Of a DNA stretch of 64,000 bases, positions 1 to 7,537 are shown piece after piece. The DNA comes from Hymenobacter metallicola. Its GTDB lineage: Bacteria > Bacteroidota > Bacteroidia > Cytophagales > Hymenobacteraceae. The position numbers were made by a program, and so were the translations under genes. The notes below the pieces were generated by a model, which had not been told where the DNA came from, ran no database searches, and worked only from the letters and a program-made list of their open reading frames with translations. The stretch covers positions 248,001 to 312,000 of the forward strand of contig NZ_SRMB01000002.1 in the NCBI RefSeq assembly GCF_004745645.1. The letters run 5' to 3'. Within the stretch, counting starts at the first letter, position 1, and each line of letters begins with the position of its first letter.

Positions 1-1206
1 CTCGCGCACGATGTCGGTAGTGCCGGTCGAGTTGCGCAGGGTGGCCGTCACGGTCTTCGTGTCGTTGCCGCGCAACAGTGCTACCTTGATTTTGTCGCCA
101 GGCCGGAAGCGGGCCACTTGCTCCTGCAGTTGCGAGGAGGTATTCACTTTCACCCCGTTGATTTCGGTGATGATGTCGCCCTCCTTGATACCGGCATCGG
201 CAGCGGCGCTGTTCTTGCTCATGCCCATCACGTATACGCCGTTCAGGGTAGCCAGCTTTTTCTCCGAAGCCAGCGTAGCGTCCACCTCCCGGATATTGAC
301 GCCGAGCAGGGCCCGCTGCACCACTTTGTACTTGAGCAAGTCGTCGACAACCTTGCTTACAATGGAGCTGGGTACGGCAAAGGAATAGCCTTCGAAAGCG
401 CCAGAGCGCGAGGCAATGGCCGAGTTGATGCCAACCAGGTCCCCGTTCAGGTTGACCAGGGCCCCACCCGAGTTACCGGGGTTTACCACGGCGTCGGTCT
501 GCAGGAAGGACTCGATGCCCATATTGTCCTCGCGGCGCAGGATGTTGATGTTGCGTCCTTTAGCTGAGATAATACCGGCCGTAACGGTCGAGTTCAGGTT
601 GAAGGGGTTGCCCACGGCCAATACCCACTCCCCTACTTTCACGTTATCGGAGTTGCCGTAGCGAATAAAAGGCAGGCTGGTGGCTTCTACTTTCAGCAGA
701 GCCAAGTCGGTGGTTGGGTCGGCACCCACCAGCTCAGCTTTGTATTTGCGCTTATCATCGAGCACGACTTCAATCTTGTCGGCCTTGTCAATCACGTGGT
801 TATTCGTCACGATATAACCGTTGGCAGCAATGATAACGCCGGAGCCAGACCCTACCTGCGGGCCCGCCTGGGGCGAATGATACTGGTCGTAGTCATCCCC
901 GAAGAACTGGCGCAGGAAGGGATCCATGCGCTGGGCATTGTTGCTGCTCATCTTCGGAGCGTACTCAGTCATTACGTGCACGACTGCGGGCGTCACCGAA
1001 GAGGCCGCCGCTACAAAGTTGAGGCCTTCCGGCACCACGTAGTTGCTGTTACGCAACTCACTGGTGTAACGCACATTGGGGTCAGCCGCCACTACCTGAT
1101 TGGCATTGTTACGCTCAGGCTCCAGCAGCTTATACCCACCCACAGCCACACCGCCACCAAGAATGGCAGAACCGAGTAGGCCGAGCATCATTTGTTTTGC
1201 TTGCAT
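1..1206 (-). CDS. HtrA/DegP-type periplasmic serine protease (3' end outside window)
   Basis: Envelope quality-control protease of the trypsin-like HtrA family. The reading frame starts at ATG 1206 and runs open to base 1, so about 402 codons are visible and the C-terminus is missing. An N-terminal hydrophobic segment (residues about 6-27) should anchor or export it. The catalytic triad is visible: His137 in TNNHVI, Asp167 in TTDLALL and Ser246 in GNSGGAL. A PDZ domain follows from about residue 300 (LLGVNIREV, then GIKEGDIITEINGVKV). A second PDZ domain would lie beyond the window edge. It is followed upstream by a small heat-shock gene on the same strand, which fits a stress-response neighbourhood, but a terminator separates them. 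Confidence 0.95.
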   Translation of the reverse strand, partial: MQAKQMMLGLLGSAILGGGVAVGGYKLLEPERNNANQVVAADPNVRYTSELRNSNYVVPEGLNFVAAASSVTPAVVHVMTEYAPKMSSNNAQRMDPFLRQFFGDDYDQYHSPQAGPQVGSGSGVIIAANGYIVTNNHVIDKADKIEVVLDDKRKYKAELVGADPTTDLALLKVEATSLPFIRYGNSDNVKVGEWVLAVGNPFNLNSTVTAGIISAKGRNINILRREDNMGIESFLQTDAVVNPGNSGGALVNLNGDLVGINSAIASRSGAFEGYSFAVPSSIVSKVVDDLLKYKVVQRALLGVNIREVDATLASEKKLATLNGVYVMGMSKNSAAADAGIKEGDIITEINGVKVNTSSQLQEQVARFRPGDKIKVALLRGNDTKTVTATLRNSTGTTDIVRE

Positions 1207-1358
1207 GGGTAATAAAAAGATGGTTTTAAGAAAAAGACGAGTGAATCTAGGGTAGGAAAATGAGGCCTCAATGAACCTTACGCCACTAACGCAGAAGATG
1301 CAATTGCTGGTATAGGGGTTGCATCAGGCCTCTTTTTATCTACAACACCCGCGCCAAC

Positions 1359-1388
1359 AAAAAAGACACCACGCCGGGTGTCTTTTTT
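1359..1388 (-). terminator. Rho-independent terminator after the hsp20 gene
   Basis: Perfect 12-bp stem (1359-1370 with 1377-1388) around a 6-base loop, with A/T runs at both ends of the stem. It lies 17 bases past the hsp20 stop codon on the minus strand. Because the stem ends are A/T runs it could work in both directions, but no plus-strand gene ends here. Confidence 0.8.
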
Positions 1389-1404
1389 GCAGACCGCTGG
1401 GCGA

Positions 1405-1848
1405 TTACTGAATCTCGATATGATGTTTCGTCACCTTTTTGCTGTCGAAGGGCAGCTTCAGGCGGAGCACACCGTCGGCGAGCTGGGCCTCAATAGCGGT
1501 AATCTCGACCGTGTCGGGCAGGCGGAACGACCGGGTGAAGGTACCGTAGGCCATTTCCATGCGGCGGAACTTCGGACCGTTTTCCTCGGCTACCGGGGCT
1601 TTGCGCTCTCCGCTAATTACGAGATTCCCGTCCTGAAAGTCAATCTTGACATCTTCTTTTGCCACACCGGGCAAGGCCAGGTGCAGTTCAAAGCCCTGCT
1701 CCGATTCGAGGATGTCGGCCAGCGGAACGAAGCTCTGGGTGGGCTCGGCTACCGTGGGTAGCGTGTCGCGCAACAAATCGTTGAGTACTTTATTGAAAGC
1801 GCGGGCAGGCCGCAGAGCAGGCTGGTTGTTATACAGAATAGTGGCCAT
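1405..1848 (-). CDS. Small heat-shock protein, Hsp20/alpha-crystallin family
   Basis: A 147-residue ATP-independent chaperone that holds unfolding proteins in the cytoplasm. The alpha-crystallin domain covers about residues 45-140, with the characteristic LALPGVAKEDVKIDF at its start and GVLRLKLP near its end. The N-terminal part carries the usual short variable region (ARAFNKVLNDLL). The length is normal for the family. The gene stands alone: a terminator follows it and a 248-base AT-rich upstream region with two dyad elements precedes it, suggesting its own regulated promoter. No CIRCE element was found. Confidence 0.95.
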   Translation of the reverse strand: MATILYNNQPALRPARAFNKVLNDLLRDTLPTVAEPTQSFVPLADILESEQGFELHLALPGVAKEDVKIDFQDGNLVISGERKAPVAEENGPKFRRMEMAYGTFTRSFRLPDTVEITAIEAQLADGVLRLKLPFDSKKVTKHHIEIQ

Positions 1849-1946
1849 GGTAGTAAGAATTTAATGTTGTTGTGGGTTGCTTGTCCCCATCTGAGGACAC
1901 CCTTACACTATAAATTCTGTACCAGTCGCAAACCCAGTGCTCTTAC

Positions 1947-2070
1947 ATGACAAAAAGTCCTATAAAATAAAACTTACTATCCGAACACTCGTGACAGGCT
2001 TTAGTAAAATGTTATTTGCAACAACCCAAGGCCATTTATAGACACTAGCCAGCAATGACTTTTTGTCATT
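1947..2070. promoter_or_regulatory. Pair of TGAC-N5-GTC dyads upstream of hsp20
   Basis: ATGACAAAAAGTC at 1947-1959 recurs as its exact reverse complement GACTTTTTGTCAT at 2057-2069. The second copy is itself a dyad, AATGAC-TTTTT-GTCATT (2054-2070). They sit about 100 and 210 bases upstream of the hsp20 start in an AT-rich gap of an otherwise GC-rich region. Two matched, oppositely oriented sites look like binding sites for a dimeric regulator. The regulator is unknown. Confidence 0.4.
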
Positions 2071-2096
2071 TAAACTGAACTTTTGCTTACCGCTTG

Positions 2097-2915
2097 TTAG
2101 TGCTGGGTCGGCAACTGCCGTCGCTCGGTGCTGCTCATTGGCAATACAGTAAAGCGCACATCCAAGCCGACCAGGGGCGTAACCAGATTAGTGCGGCCGC
2201 CGCCGGTTTGGTTTCCATCGGCATCAAACTGAGCCAGCGTGTTCAGGTAGCGGGTTTGGGTAGCTACCCAGGGCGTGACCTCGACGTGGGCACCTACGCG
2301 TACGCCCACTTCGGCCCGCAAGGCTCCAAAGTCAAGTACCCGCTCTTTGGTTTCTTCGTCGTCGCGCTGCAAACGCAAGTACGCGGCTGGCTCATAGGCC
2401 AGGCGGGGGCGCAAGGCTACGGTTGCGCCCAGGGGCAGCATCCGTTCCACATCCAGGCGCAACCGGACCAGCGAACGGGCCTCGGCTTGGCCCTGGCTGT
2501 TGCGCGTATTGCTTCCGATGCCGTATTCCGCGCCCAGGCGCTGCCCCAAGGTGAACTTGCCAAGGCTGCTTCGGTGGCGCAGCAGCAGACCGGGCAGCAC
2601 AAAACCCGGCTGGCCCAGAAAATCACCCAGGCCTTCCCGGCTGCTGCCCAGGAAACGGAGCGTAGCGCCGCCGCTCCAGTTCTCATTCCAGAAATGCTCG
2701 TACCCCGCCCGTATTTGCCCGCCATCCAGGCCGCTTTGGTTAGGGAGCAGCAGGCTGTGGTATCCCACAAACAGGTAGTCGTCGCCGGCCAGGGCTACTT
2801 CTACCTGCACTTCGGGCGCCAGAGTCAGGTCGCTCACGCTCCGCCGCTGGGCCGTGGCGGCTCCACCGCAGAATAGAACACAGGAACCAAGCGTAAACCA
2901 GCGGAAATAGCGCAT
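2097..2915 (-). CDS. Putative outer-membrane beta-barrel protein, unknown function
   Basis: 272 residues with a clear signal peptide (residues 1-22, ending near ATAQ). The mature part has alternating aromatic/hydrophobic and polar residues of the kind found in outer-membrane strands, for example YEHFWNENWSGGATLRFLG and VDFGALRAEVGVRVGAHVEV. It resembles the DUF2490-like barrels common in Bacteroidota, but that assignment is only by general look. It starts 40 bases after the stop of the upstream M20 peptidase gene and may be co-transcribed with it. No catalytic motif was seen. Confidence 0.75.
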   Translation of the reverse strand: MRYFRWFTLGSCVLFCGGAATAQRRSVSDLTLAPEVQVEVALAGDDYLFVGYHSLLLPNQSGLDGGQIRAGYEHFWNENWSGGATLRFLGSSREGLGDFLGQPGFVLPGLLLRHRSSLGKFTLGQRLGAEYGIGSNTRNSQGQAEARSLVRLRLDVERMLPLGATVALRPRLAYEPAAYLRLQRDDEETKERVLDFGALRAEVGVRVGAHVEVTPWVATQTRYLNTLAQFDADGNQTGGGRTNLVTPLVGLDVRFTVLPMSSTERRQLPTQH

Positions 2916-2955
2916 TGCGGGGGAAACGAGTAGTAAGAATAGATAGACGGAGTAG

Positions 2956-4155
2956 CTACTGAGCCAGCTCCTGCAGAGTCAGCCAGGCCATCAGGCCCGG
3001 CCCTACTTCCAGGGCCTTGGGGTCAATATCAAAGGTGGGCGTGTGCACGGAAGAGGCATGGCGGCCGTCTTCGCTACGGGTGCCCAGGCGGTAAAAACAG
3101 GCGTCGGCGGCCTGCGAGAAATAGGCAAAATCTTCGGCGGCCATCCACTGGTCCAGCTCAATTACATTTTCGGCGCCTAAGTAAGCTTCGGCGGCGGCGC
3201 GGGTACGGGCCGTTAGCGCGGGCTCGTTTTCCAGATAGGGGTAGCCGTAGCGGATTTCCAGCTCGGCCGTGGCGCCCATCGACTCGGCCAAGCCCTCGAC
3301 CAGCTTGCGCAAGTGGCCGTGGGCTTCGCGGCGCCATTCCTCGTTGAGCGTGCGGAAAGTGCCTTCGATATACACCTCGTTGGGAATCACGTTGGTGGCG
3401 CCGTTGGCAATAACCTTCCCGAACGAGAGTACCGAAGGGAGCTTGGGGCTGGCCCGGCGGCTTACAATCTGCTGGGCCGCTACTATAATGTGCGCCGCCA
3501 CTAGCACCGGGTCCAAGTTTTGTTCGGGCATGGCGCCGTGGCCGCCCTTGCCGCGCACGGTCAGGTAGAGCTCATCGGTGCTGGCCATGTAGCGCCCGGG
3601 CCGCAGCCCGACCTTGCCGGCGGGCAGCATCGGGAACACATGCTGGCCCATGACGCTGGCCGGCCTGGGGTTTTCCAGCACGCCTTCCTTGATCATCAGC
3701 GAAGCGCCCCCGGGCAATAATTCTTCGCCGGGCTGAAAAATCAGCTTCACGGTTCCCTCAAACTCGTCGCGCAACTGGCTCAGAATACGGGCCGTGCCCA
3801 GCAAGGAAGACGTGTGCACATCGTGGCCACAGGCATGCATCACACCCGGGTTTGTCGATTTGTACGGTACGTCATTCTGTTCCTGAATCGGCAGGGCGTC
3901 CATGTCGGCGCGCAGGGCTACGGTCCGGGCGCCGGGGTTGCGACCCTCAATCAGCGCTACTACGCCGGTGTTGGCCATCGGTGTGGGCTGCAGACCTAGT
4001 TGCCGCAACTGCTCGGTTACGAAAGCGGCCGTATTTACTTCGGCGAAGGAAAGCTCCGGGTGGGCATGCAGGTGCTGGCGGATGGCATTGGTATCGGCGG
4101 CAGCAGCGGCGGCCAGGGACTTTATCTTGTGGAGCACAGATTCGGCAGAAGACAT
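2956..4155 (-). CDS. M20 family metallopeptidase / amidohydrolase
   Basis: Zinc-dependent hydrolase of the M20D type (N-acyl-amino-acid or IAA-amino-acid hydrolase-like), cleaving amide bonds of N-acylated amino acids. The start chosen at 4155 gives 399 residues beginning MSSAESVLHK; an ATG at 4194 is in frame but overlaps a promoter-like box. Visible motifs are HACGHDVHTSSLLG (metal ligands) and FQPGEELLPGGA with the catalytic Glu, followed by the dimerisation domain and a C-terminal AAEDFAYFSQ stretch with a ligand. The substrate cannot be told from sequence. No signal peptide is seen with this start, so it is probably cytoplasmic. Confidence 0.9.
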   Translation of the reverse strand: MSSAESVLHKIKSLAAAAAADTNAIRQHLHAHPELSFAEVNTAAFVTEQLRQLGLQPTPMANTGVVALIEGRNPGARTVALRADMDALPIQEQNDVPYKSTNPGVMHACGHDVHTSSLLGTARILSQLRDEFEGTVKLIFQPGEELLPGGASLMIKEGVLENPRPASVMGQHVFPMLPAGKVGLRPGRYMASTDELYLTVRGKGGHGAMPEQNLDPVLVAAHIIVAAQQIVSRRASPKLPSVLSFGKVIANGATNVIPNEVYIEGTFRTLNEEWRREAHGHLRKLVEGLAESMGATAELEIRYGYPYLENEPALTARTRAAAEAYLGAENVIELDQWMAAEDFAYFSQAADACFYRLGTRSEDGRHASSVHTPTFDIDPKALEVGPGLMAWLTLQELAQ

Positions 4156-4187
4156 GCGTTTCGCAGCTGAAAAGGATGGTATTTTCT

Positions 4188-4222
4188 CAAACATACCACC
4201 TGTGGGGCGGCGCGCAAAAGTA
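4188..4222 (-). promoter_or_regulatory. Two candidate -7 boxes for the M20 peptidase gene
   Basis: On the minus strand TACTTTTG (4215-4222) and TATGTTTG (4188-4195) both match the Bacteroidota -7 consensus TAnnTTTG. Neither has a clear TTG at the expected 19-21-base spacing. The second box overlaps the alternative ATG at 4194 and therefore favours the 4155 start. Confidence 0.45.
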
Positions 4223-4303
4223 CATCCGAAATAGGTTATAGCCGGCTAACAGTAGTACAGGGCAACTGAACGCTCCCCTGCTACCTCAGTTGGCAAGCGG
4301 TAT

Positions 4304-4340
4304 AAAAAAGCCGGCCTGCTCAGGGCGTTGAGCAGGCCGG
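4304..4340 (-). terminator. Terminator after the deoC-SPOR unit
   Basis: Perfect 12-bp GC-rich stem (4311-4322 with 4329-4340) with a 6-base loop. On the minus strand it is followed by a run of six T (complement of 4304-4309). It lies 23 bases past the SPOR lipoprotein stop. Confidence 0.85.
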
Positions 4341-4363
4341 GCACGGCGGGGCGGCGTATTGTT

Positions 4364-4909
4364 CTAGTAGGCCGTTTTGTTTAACAACACCTGAGCGGCC
4401 TGTAGCTCGGCCTTCGGGGCGATGGGCCGGATACGCAGCATGGCCTGCTCCGCTTCCAGCCGGGTGAGGTAGTCCCCGATCCAGAGGCGGAAGACCGGCT
4501 GCTTGAAGGTGATGTAGTCGGTTTCCTCGGGGTAACGGCTAATAATGCTGCGCCGAACGGCCATAGCCTGCTCCCGCTCCAAGCCTACGTAGGCCAGAAT
4601 CCGGTAGCCCTGGGCATACTTCACGTTCTGGTTGGTGTAGGCCTGGTCGCGCAGCCGCTGCTCAATCTGCGGGTTGACGTGGCTAAGCGGCGTGACGGGA
4701 GTACGGCTGACCGGAGCTGCGGGCACAACCGAGGCTTTGGGCGGGGTAAACACCGGCCGGAAACGGCTCAAATCTTCCGGGGCGGTTTGGGAAGCAGGCT
4801 TACGAGCCGTGTCGGGAGCCGCCACCGAACCGGCCGGAGCCGACGCAGCACAGGCCGCCAACGACAAAAAAGCGGAGAACAGCAGCACGTTACGAACTAA
4901 GTGTATCAT
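4364..4909 (-). CDS. SPOR-domain-like lipoprotein
   Basis: 181 residues. The N-terminus has a lipoprotein signal with a lipobox at about residues 17-20 (LAAC), so it is probably anchored in an envelope membrane. A Pro/Ala-rich linker follows to about residue 75. The C-terminal 90 residues (GYRILAYVGLEREQAMAVR, then FRLWIGDYLTRLEAEQAM) have the two beta-alpha halves of a SPOR domain, which binds denuded peptidoglycan glycan strands in the known family. Its ATG lies inside the deoC reading frame (20-base overlap), so the two are translated from one transcript. Confidence 0.75.
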   Translation of the reverse strand: MIHLVRNVLLFSAFLSLAACAASAPAGSVAAPDTARKPASQTAPEDLSRFRPVFTPPKASVVPAAPVSRTPVTPLSHVNPQIEQRLRDQAYTNQNVKYAQGYRILAYVGLEREQAMAVRRSIISRYPEETDYITFKQPVFRLWIGDYLTRLEAEQAMLRIRPIAPKAELQAAQVLLNKTAY

Positions 4910-5573
4910 TTTCTTCCAGCAAAGCTAGGCTATTTGAAGAACCCAACCGGTCGGCGCCGGCCATAACCAGGGCCAGCGCCGCCGTGCGGGTCCGGATGCC
5001 CCCCGCCGCCTTGATACGCATGTGGGCCGGCAAATGGCGCCGCATCAGGGCAATATCCTCCACGGAAGCACCGCGGCTGGCAAAGCCCGTAGAGGTCTTT
5101 ACGAAGTCGGCCCCGGCCGACTCGCAAAGCTGGCAGGCGGTAATAATTTCCTCGGGCGTGAGCAGAGCTGTTTCGATGATGACCTTGAGAATGGCCTTCT
5201 TGACGTGGCACAGTTCGGCTAGCTGCCCGATTTCGTCCTGCACCTCCGTCAGCCGCCCCGACTTAAACGCGGCCACGTTGATAACCATGTCGATTTCGGT
5301 GGCCCCATCGGCCAGGGCCTGGTGGGTTTCAAAGAACTTGACTTTGGTAATCTGGTAGCCCAGCGGAAAGCCCACAACGGTGCACACGGGCACGCCCGAG
5401 CCCTGCAACTTGTCGGCGGCAAACCGCACGTAGCAGGGCGGCACGCACACGGAGGCAAACCGGGCCTGGGCGGCTTCCTGACAAAGCTGGGTAATCTGCG
5501 CTTCGGTAGCATCGGGCCGCAGCAGGGTGTGGTCGATGCGGGCAGCTAATCCATTCGTAGAATTTTGACTCAT
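4890..5573 (-). CDS. deoC: Deoxyribose-phosphate aldolase
   Basis: Cleaves 2-deoxyribose-5-phosphate to glyceraldehyde-3-phosphate and acetaldehyde in deoxynucleoside salvage. The start at 5573 (MSQNSTNG) gives 227 residues, normal for DeoC; a longer frame to 5717 would begin next to the promoter box and has no family-like sequence. Visible features: ARIDHTLLRPDAT at the N-terminus, KVIIETALL with the Schiff-base lysine, FVKTSTGF with the second catalytic lysine, and IKAAGGIRT for phosphate binding. The 3' end overlaps the SPOR lipoprotein by 20 bases. Confidence 0.95.
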   Translation of the reverse strand: MSQNSTNGLAARIDHTLLRPDATEAQITQLCQEAAQARFASVCVPPCYVRFAADKLQGSGVPVCTVVGFPLGYQITKVKFFETHQALADGATEIDMVINVAAFKSGRLTEVQDEIGQLAELCHVKKAILKVIIETALLTPEEIITACQLCESAGADFVKTSTGFASRGASVEDIALMRRHLPAHMRIKAAGGIRTRTAALALVMAGADRLGSSNSLALLEENDTLSS

Positions 5574-5599
5574 AGGGCGGGGTGGGAGGTAAAAAGAAG

Positions 5600-5635
5600 A
5601 GTGGCAGACAGCTTCCTGACGAGCCGCCTGCCACT
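5600..5635 (-). terminator. Possible terminator after the T9SS repeat protein
   Basis: 8-bp stem (5600-5607 with 5628-5635) with a 20-base loop, followed on the minus strand by a T-rich stretch. It would end transcripts from the gene at 5731-7425 but also lies within the probable deoC leader, so an attenuating role is possible. Confidence 0.35.
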
Positions 5636-5714
5636 TAATACTACTCATTTTCCGGCAAGCCGGAGGGGGGAAGAGCTTTTGAGAAGGTTGAGACGCGGGG
5701 CTGCCCGCCCGGCA

Positions 5715-5722
5715 CAAAGATA
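5715..5722 (-). promoter_or_regulatory. -7 box of the deoC promoter
   Basis: TATCTTTG on the minus strand, an exact match to TAnnTTTG. It implies a deoC leader of about 135 bases. No good TTG at -33 spacing was seen. Confidence 0.5.
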
Positions 5723-5730
5723 ATGCCGCC

Positions 5731-7425
5731 CTACTCCACCACTAGGCGGGCCGTGCGGGCCAGTTGGCCAGGGGTATTGGCGTGCAGCACGTAAAGCCCT
5801 GGCGCTACACCCAGTATCGACAGCGTAGTGCCACTACCCTGCCGCACCACGCGGCCCAGGTTGTCGAGCAGCCGCAGGACTGTGGCCGCATTGGCCCCGG
5901 GTATCTGTACCGTTCCATGCGCCGGATTGGGATACACACTGACCTCCGAACGAACTGCTGTTTTGCTGGCCAGCAACGTGTTGTCCGTTAGGTAAGCCAG
6001 ATAACTGAGCGGAATAAATGACTTCGGTACAGTGATTAGAGGCAAGGTGCCAAACTTGAGGCTCAAAAAAGACACCACTCCGCTGACGTACACATCGGCC
6101 CCGCTTATAGCCAGGTTGAACGCATATAAGGAGCCGCCCTGTGCAGTCTGCAACCACGTAAATTCACTGGTGCTGCCACTATCCTTGAGCTTGGCTATGT
6201 ATATATCGCCGGAGCGAGGAGAGTAGATAGTACCAAAATAGCCCGGATATCCTGTGCGACCCGTGAGGTAAACGTTGTTGTCCTTTACGGCAATATCGTT
6301 GCATTCGGCATACGCTTCCTGAACCCAAGTAAAGCTGCTGGTAGCATCTTCATCGGTAAGCTTGGCGGCAAACATCTGCTCGCCTGTTTGATTACTTAGC
6401 CGGATGCTTCCAAACTCAGCGTTTTGCTCGGCAGAACCCGCAACGTATACTGCCGAACCGCTAACAGCCAGTGCCCTGGCCATATCTGTTTCGGGGCCAC
6501 CCAGGCGCTGGGCCCAGGTAAAGCTGCCGCTTGCACCATTGTCAGTGAGCTTGGCCACGCACCCATCATAGTCCCCGGCGCTGGTTAGGCTTAAGCTACC
6601 AAGACTAGCCTGACCGCTAAACGAGCCGCAGATGTACACCAGTCCGTTGCGGCCCGTGGCCACATCGCCAATCACGGCAGTGGATACGCCACGGATCTGC
6701 TGGGCCCATACAAAACTGCCCGTAGTTCCAGCATCCGTGAACTTAGCGACAAATCCATCGGTATCGGCACCGGAACTGACGTCATCAGGGGTAGACGTGC
6801 TCAGGGCTTCCCCTCCGAGGTCAATAGTTCCGCGCAGCGAACCGGCCAGGTACACATTGGTGCCAGCTACGGCTATGGAGCCCGCCGAAATGGAACCTGT
6901 GCTGGAACTGGCCGACTGCTGGGCCCAGGTGAAGCTGGCGGTGCTGCCAGCATCCACCAGCTTGGCCACATACAACGCGCTGCCAGAGGGCGTTGTCAAG
7001 GTTAGTGTAGTAGCCCCAAACTGCACGTTGCCCTGGCTGAAAGAACCCGTGATGAAAACGTTGGCTCCATCGACGGCCACGTCGTATATATTAATGCCGC
7101 TGTTGCCCCCTATAGCCTGTGCCCACACAAAGGAGTTGCTGGACTTGCTCCACTTGGCAACAAAAAGCTTTGCATTTGTGGGGCCACCTCCTACCAGCGT
7201 AACAGTACCAAACTTTACGGTGCCCCTGAACGTCCCCACCATGTAGACGTTTCCATTAGCATCCGCCGCGGTTCCTTCCACAAAGGCTGTGTTTTCCCCA
7301 TACGCCTGGGTCGGGGTAACGAGGCCTTGCCACGCAGGGGCCTGGGCGTGGGCCACGACGGGGCCAAGCAGCAGCAGCGTCAGGATCCGGACAAAGTACC
7401 ACCACTGTGCGTAGCTCTGATTCAT
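5731..7425 (-). CDS. Secreted beta-propeller-like repeat protein with T9SS sorting domain
   Basis: 564 residues with a signal peptide ending near residue 27 (VVAHAQA). The body is a chain of about seven degenerate repeats of 55-70 residues, each ending in phrases such as SFTWAQQ or EFTWLQT and carrying GxVYVAGSF-type turns; this matches SBBP/YVTN-like propeller proteins. The last 75 residues form a type A T9SS C-terminal sorting domain (VSVYPNPAHGTVQIPG, then GLYVLHA), so it should be exported through PorV-type secretion to the surface or medium. Substrate or partner is unknown. Confidence 0.85.
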   Translation of the reverse strand: MNQSYAQWWYFVRILTLLLLGPVVAHAQAPAWQGLVTPTQAYGENTAFVEGTAADANGNVYMVGTFRGTVKFGTVTLVGGGPTNAKLFVAKWSKSSNSFVWAQAIGGNSGINIYDVAVDGANVFITGSFSQGNVQFGATTLTLTTPSGSALYVAKLVDAGSTASFTWAQQSASSSTGSISAGSIAVAGTNVYLAGSLRGTIDLGGEALSTSTPDDVSSGADTDGFVAKFTDAGTTGSFVWAQQIRGVSTAVIGDVATGRNGLVYICGSFSGQASLGSLSLTSAGDYDGCVAKLTDNGASGSFTWAQRLGGPETDMARALAVSGSAVYVAGSAEQNAEFGSIRLSNQTGEQMFAAKLTDEDATSSFTWVQEAYAECNDIAVKDNNVYLTGRTGYPGYFGTIYSPRSGDIYIAKLKDSGSTSEFTWLQTAQGGSLYAFNLAISGADVYVSGVVSFLSLKFGTLPLITVPKSFIPLSYLAYLTDNTLLASKTAVRSEVSVYPNPAHGTVQIPGANAATVLRLLDNLGRVVRQGSGTTLSILGVAPGLYVLHANTPGQLARTARLVVE

Positions 7426-7466
7426 AAGCGCGCTGTATAAAAATGAAATTTGAGAGTAAGATGCAC

Positions 7467-7502
7467 AAAAAGGCCGGTGGCTTCCGAAGAAACCACCGGC
7501 CT
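7467..7502 (-). terminator. Terminator of secA
   Basis: Perfect 10-bp stem (7471-7480 with 7493-7502) and 12-base loop, followed on the minus strand by five T. It lies 36 bases past the secA stop codon. Confidence 0.8.
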
Positions 7503-7537
7503 TGCTTTACTGCTGGCGAAAAGCGCCGACTCTTACC

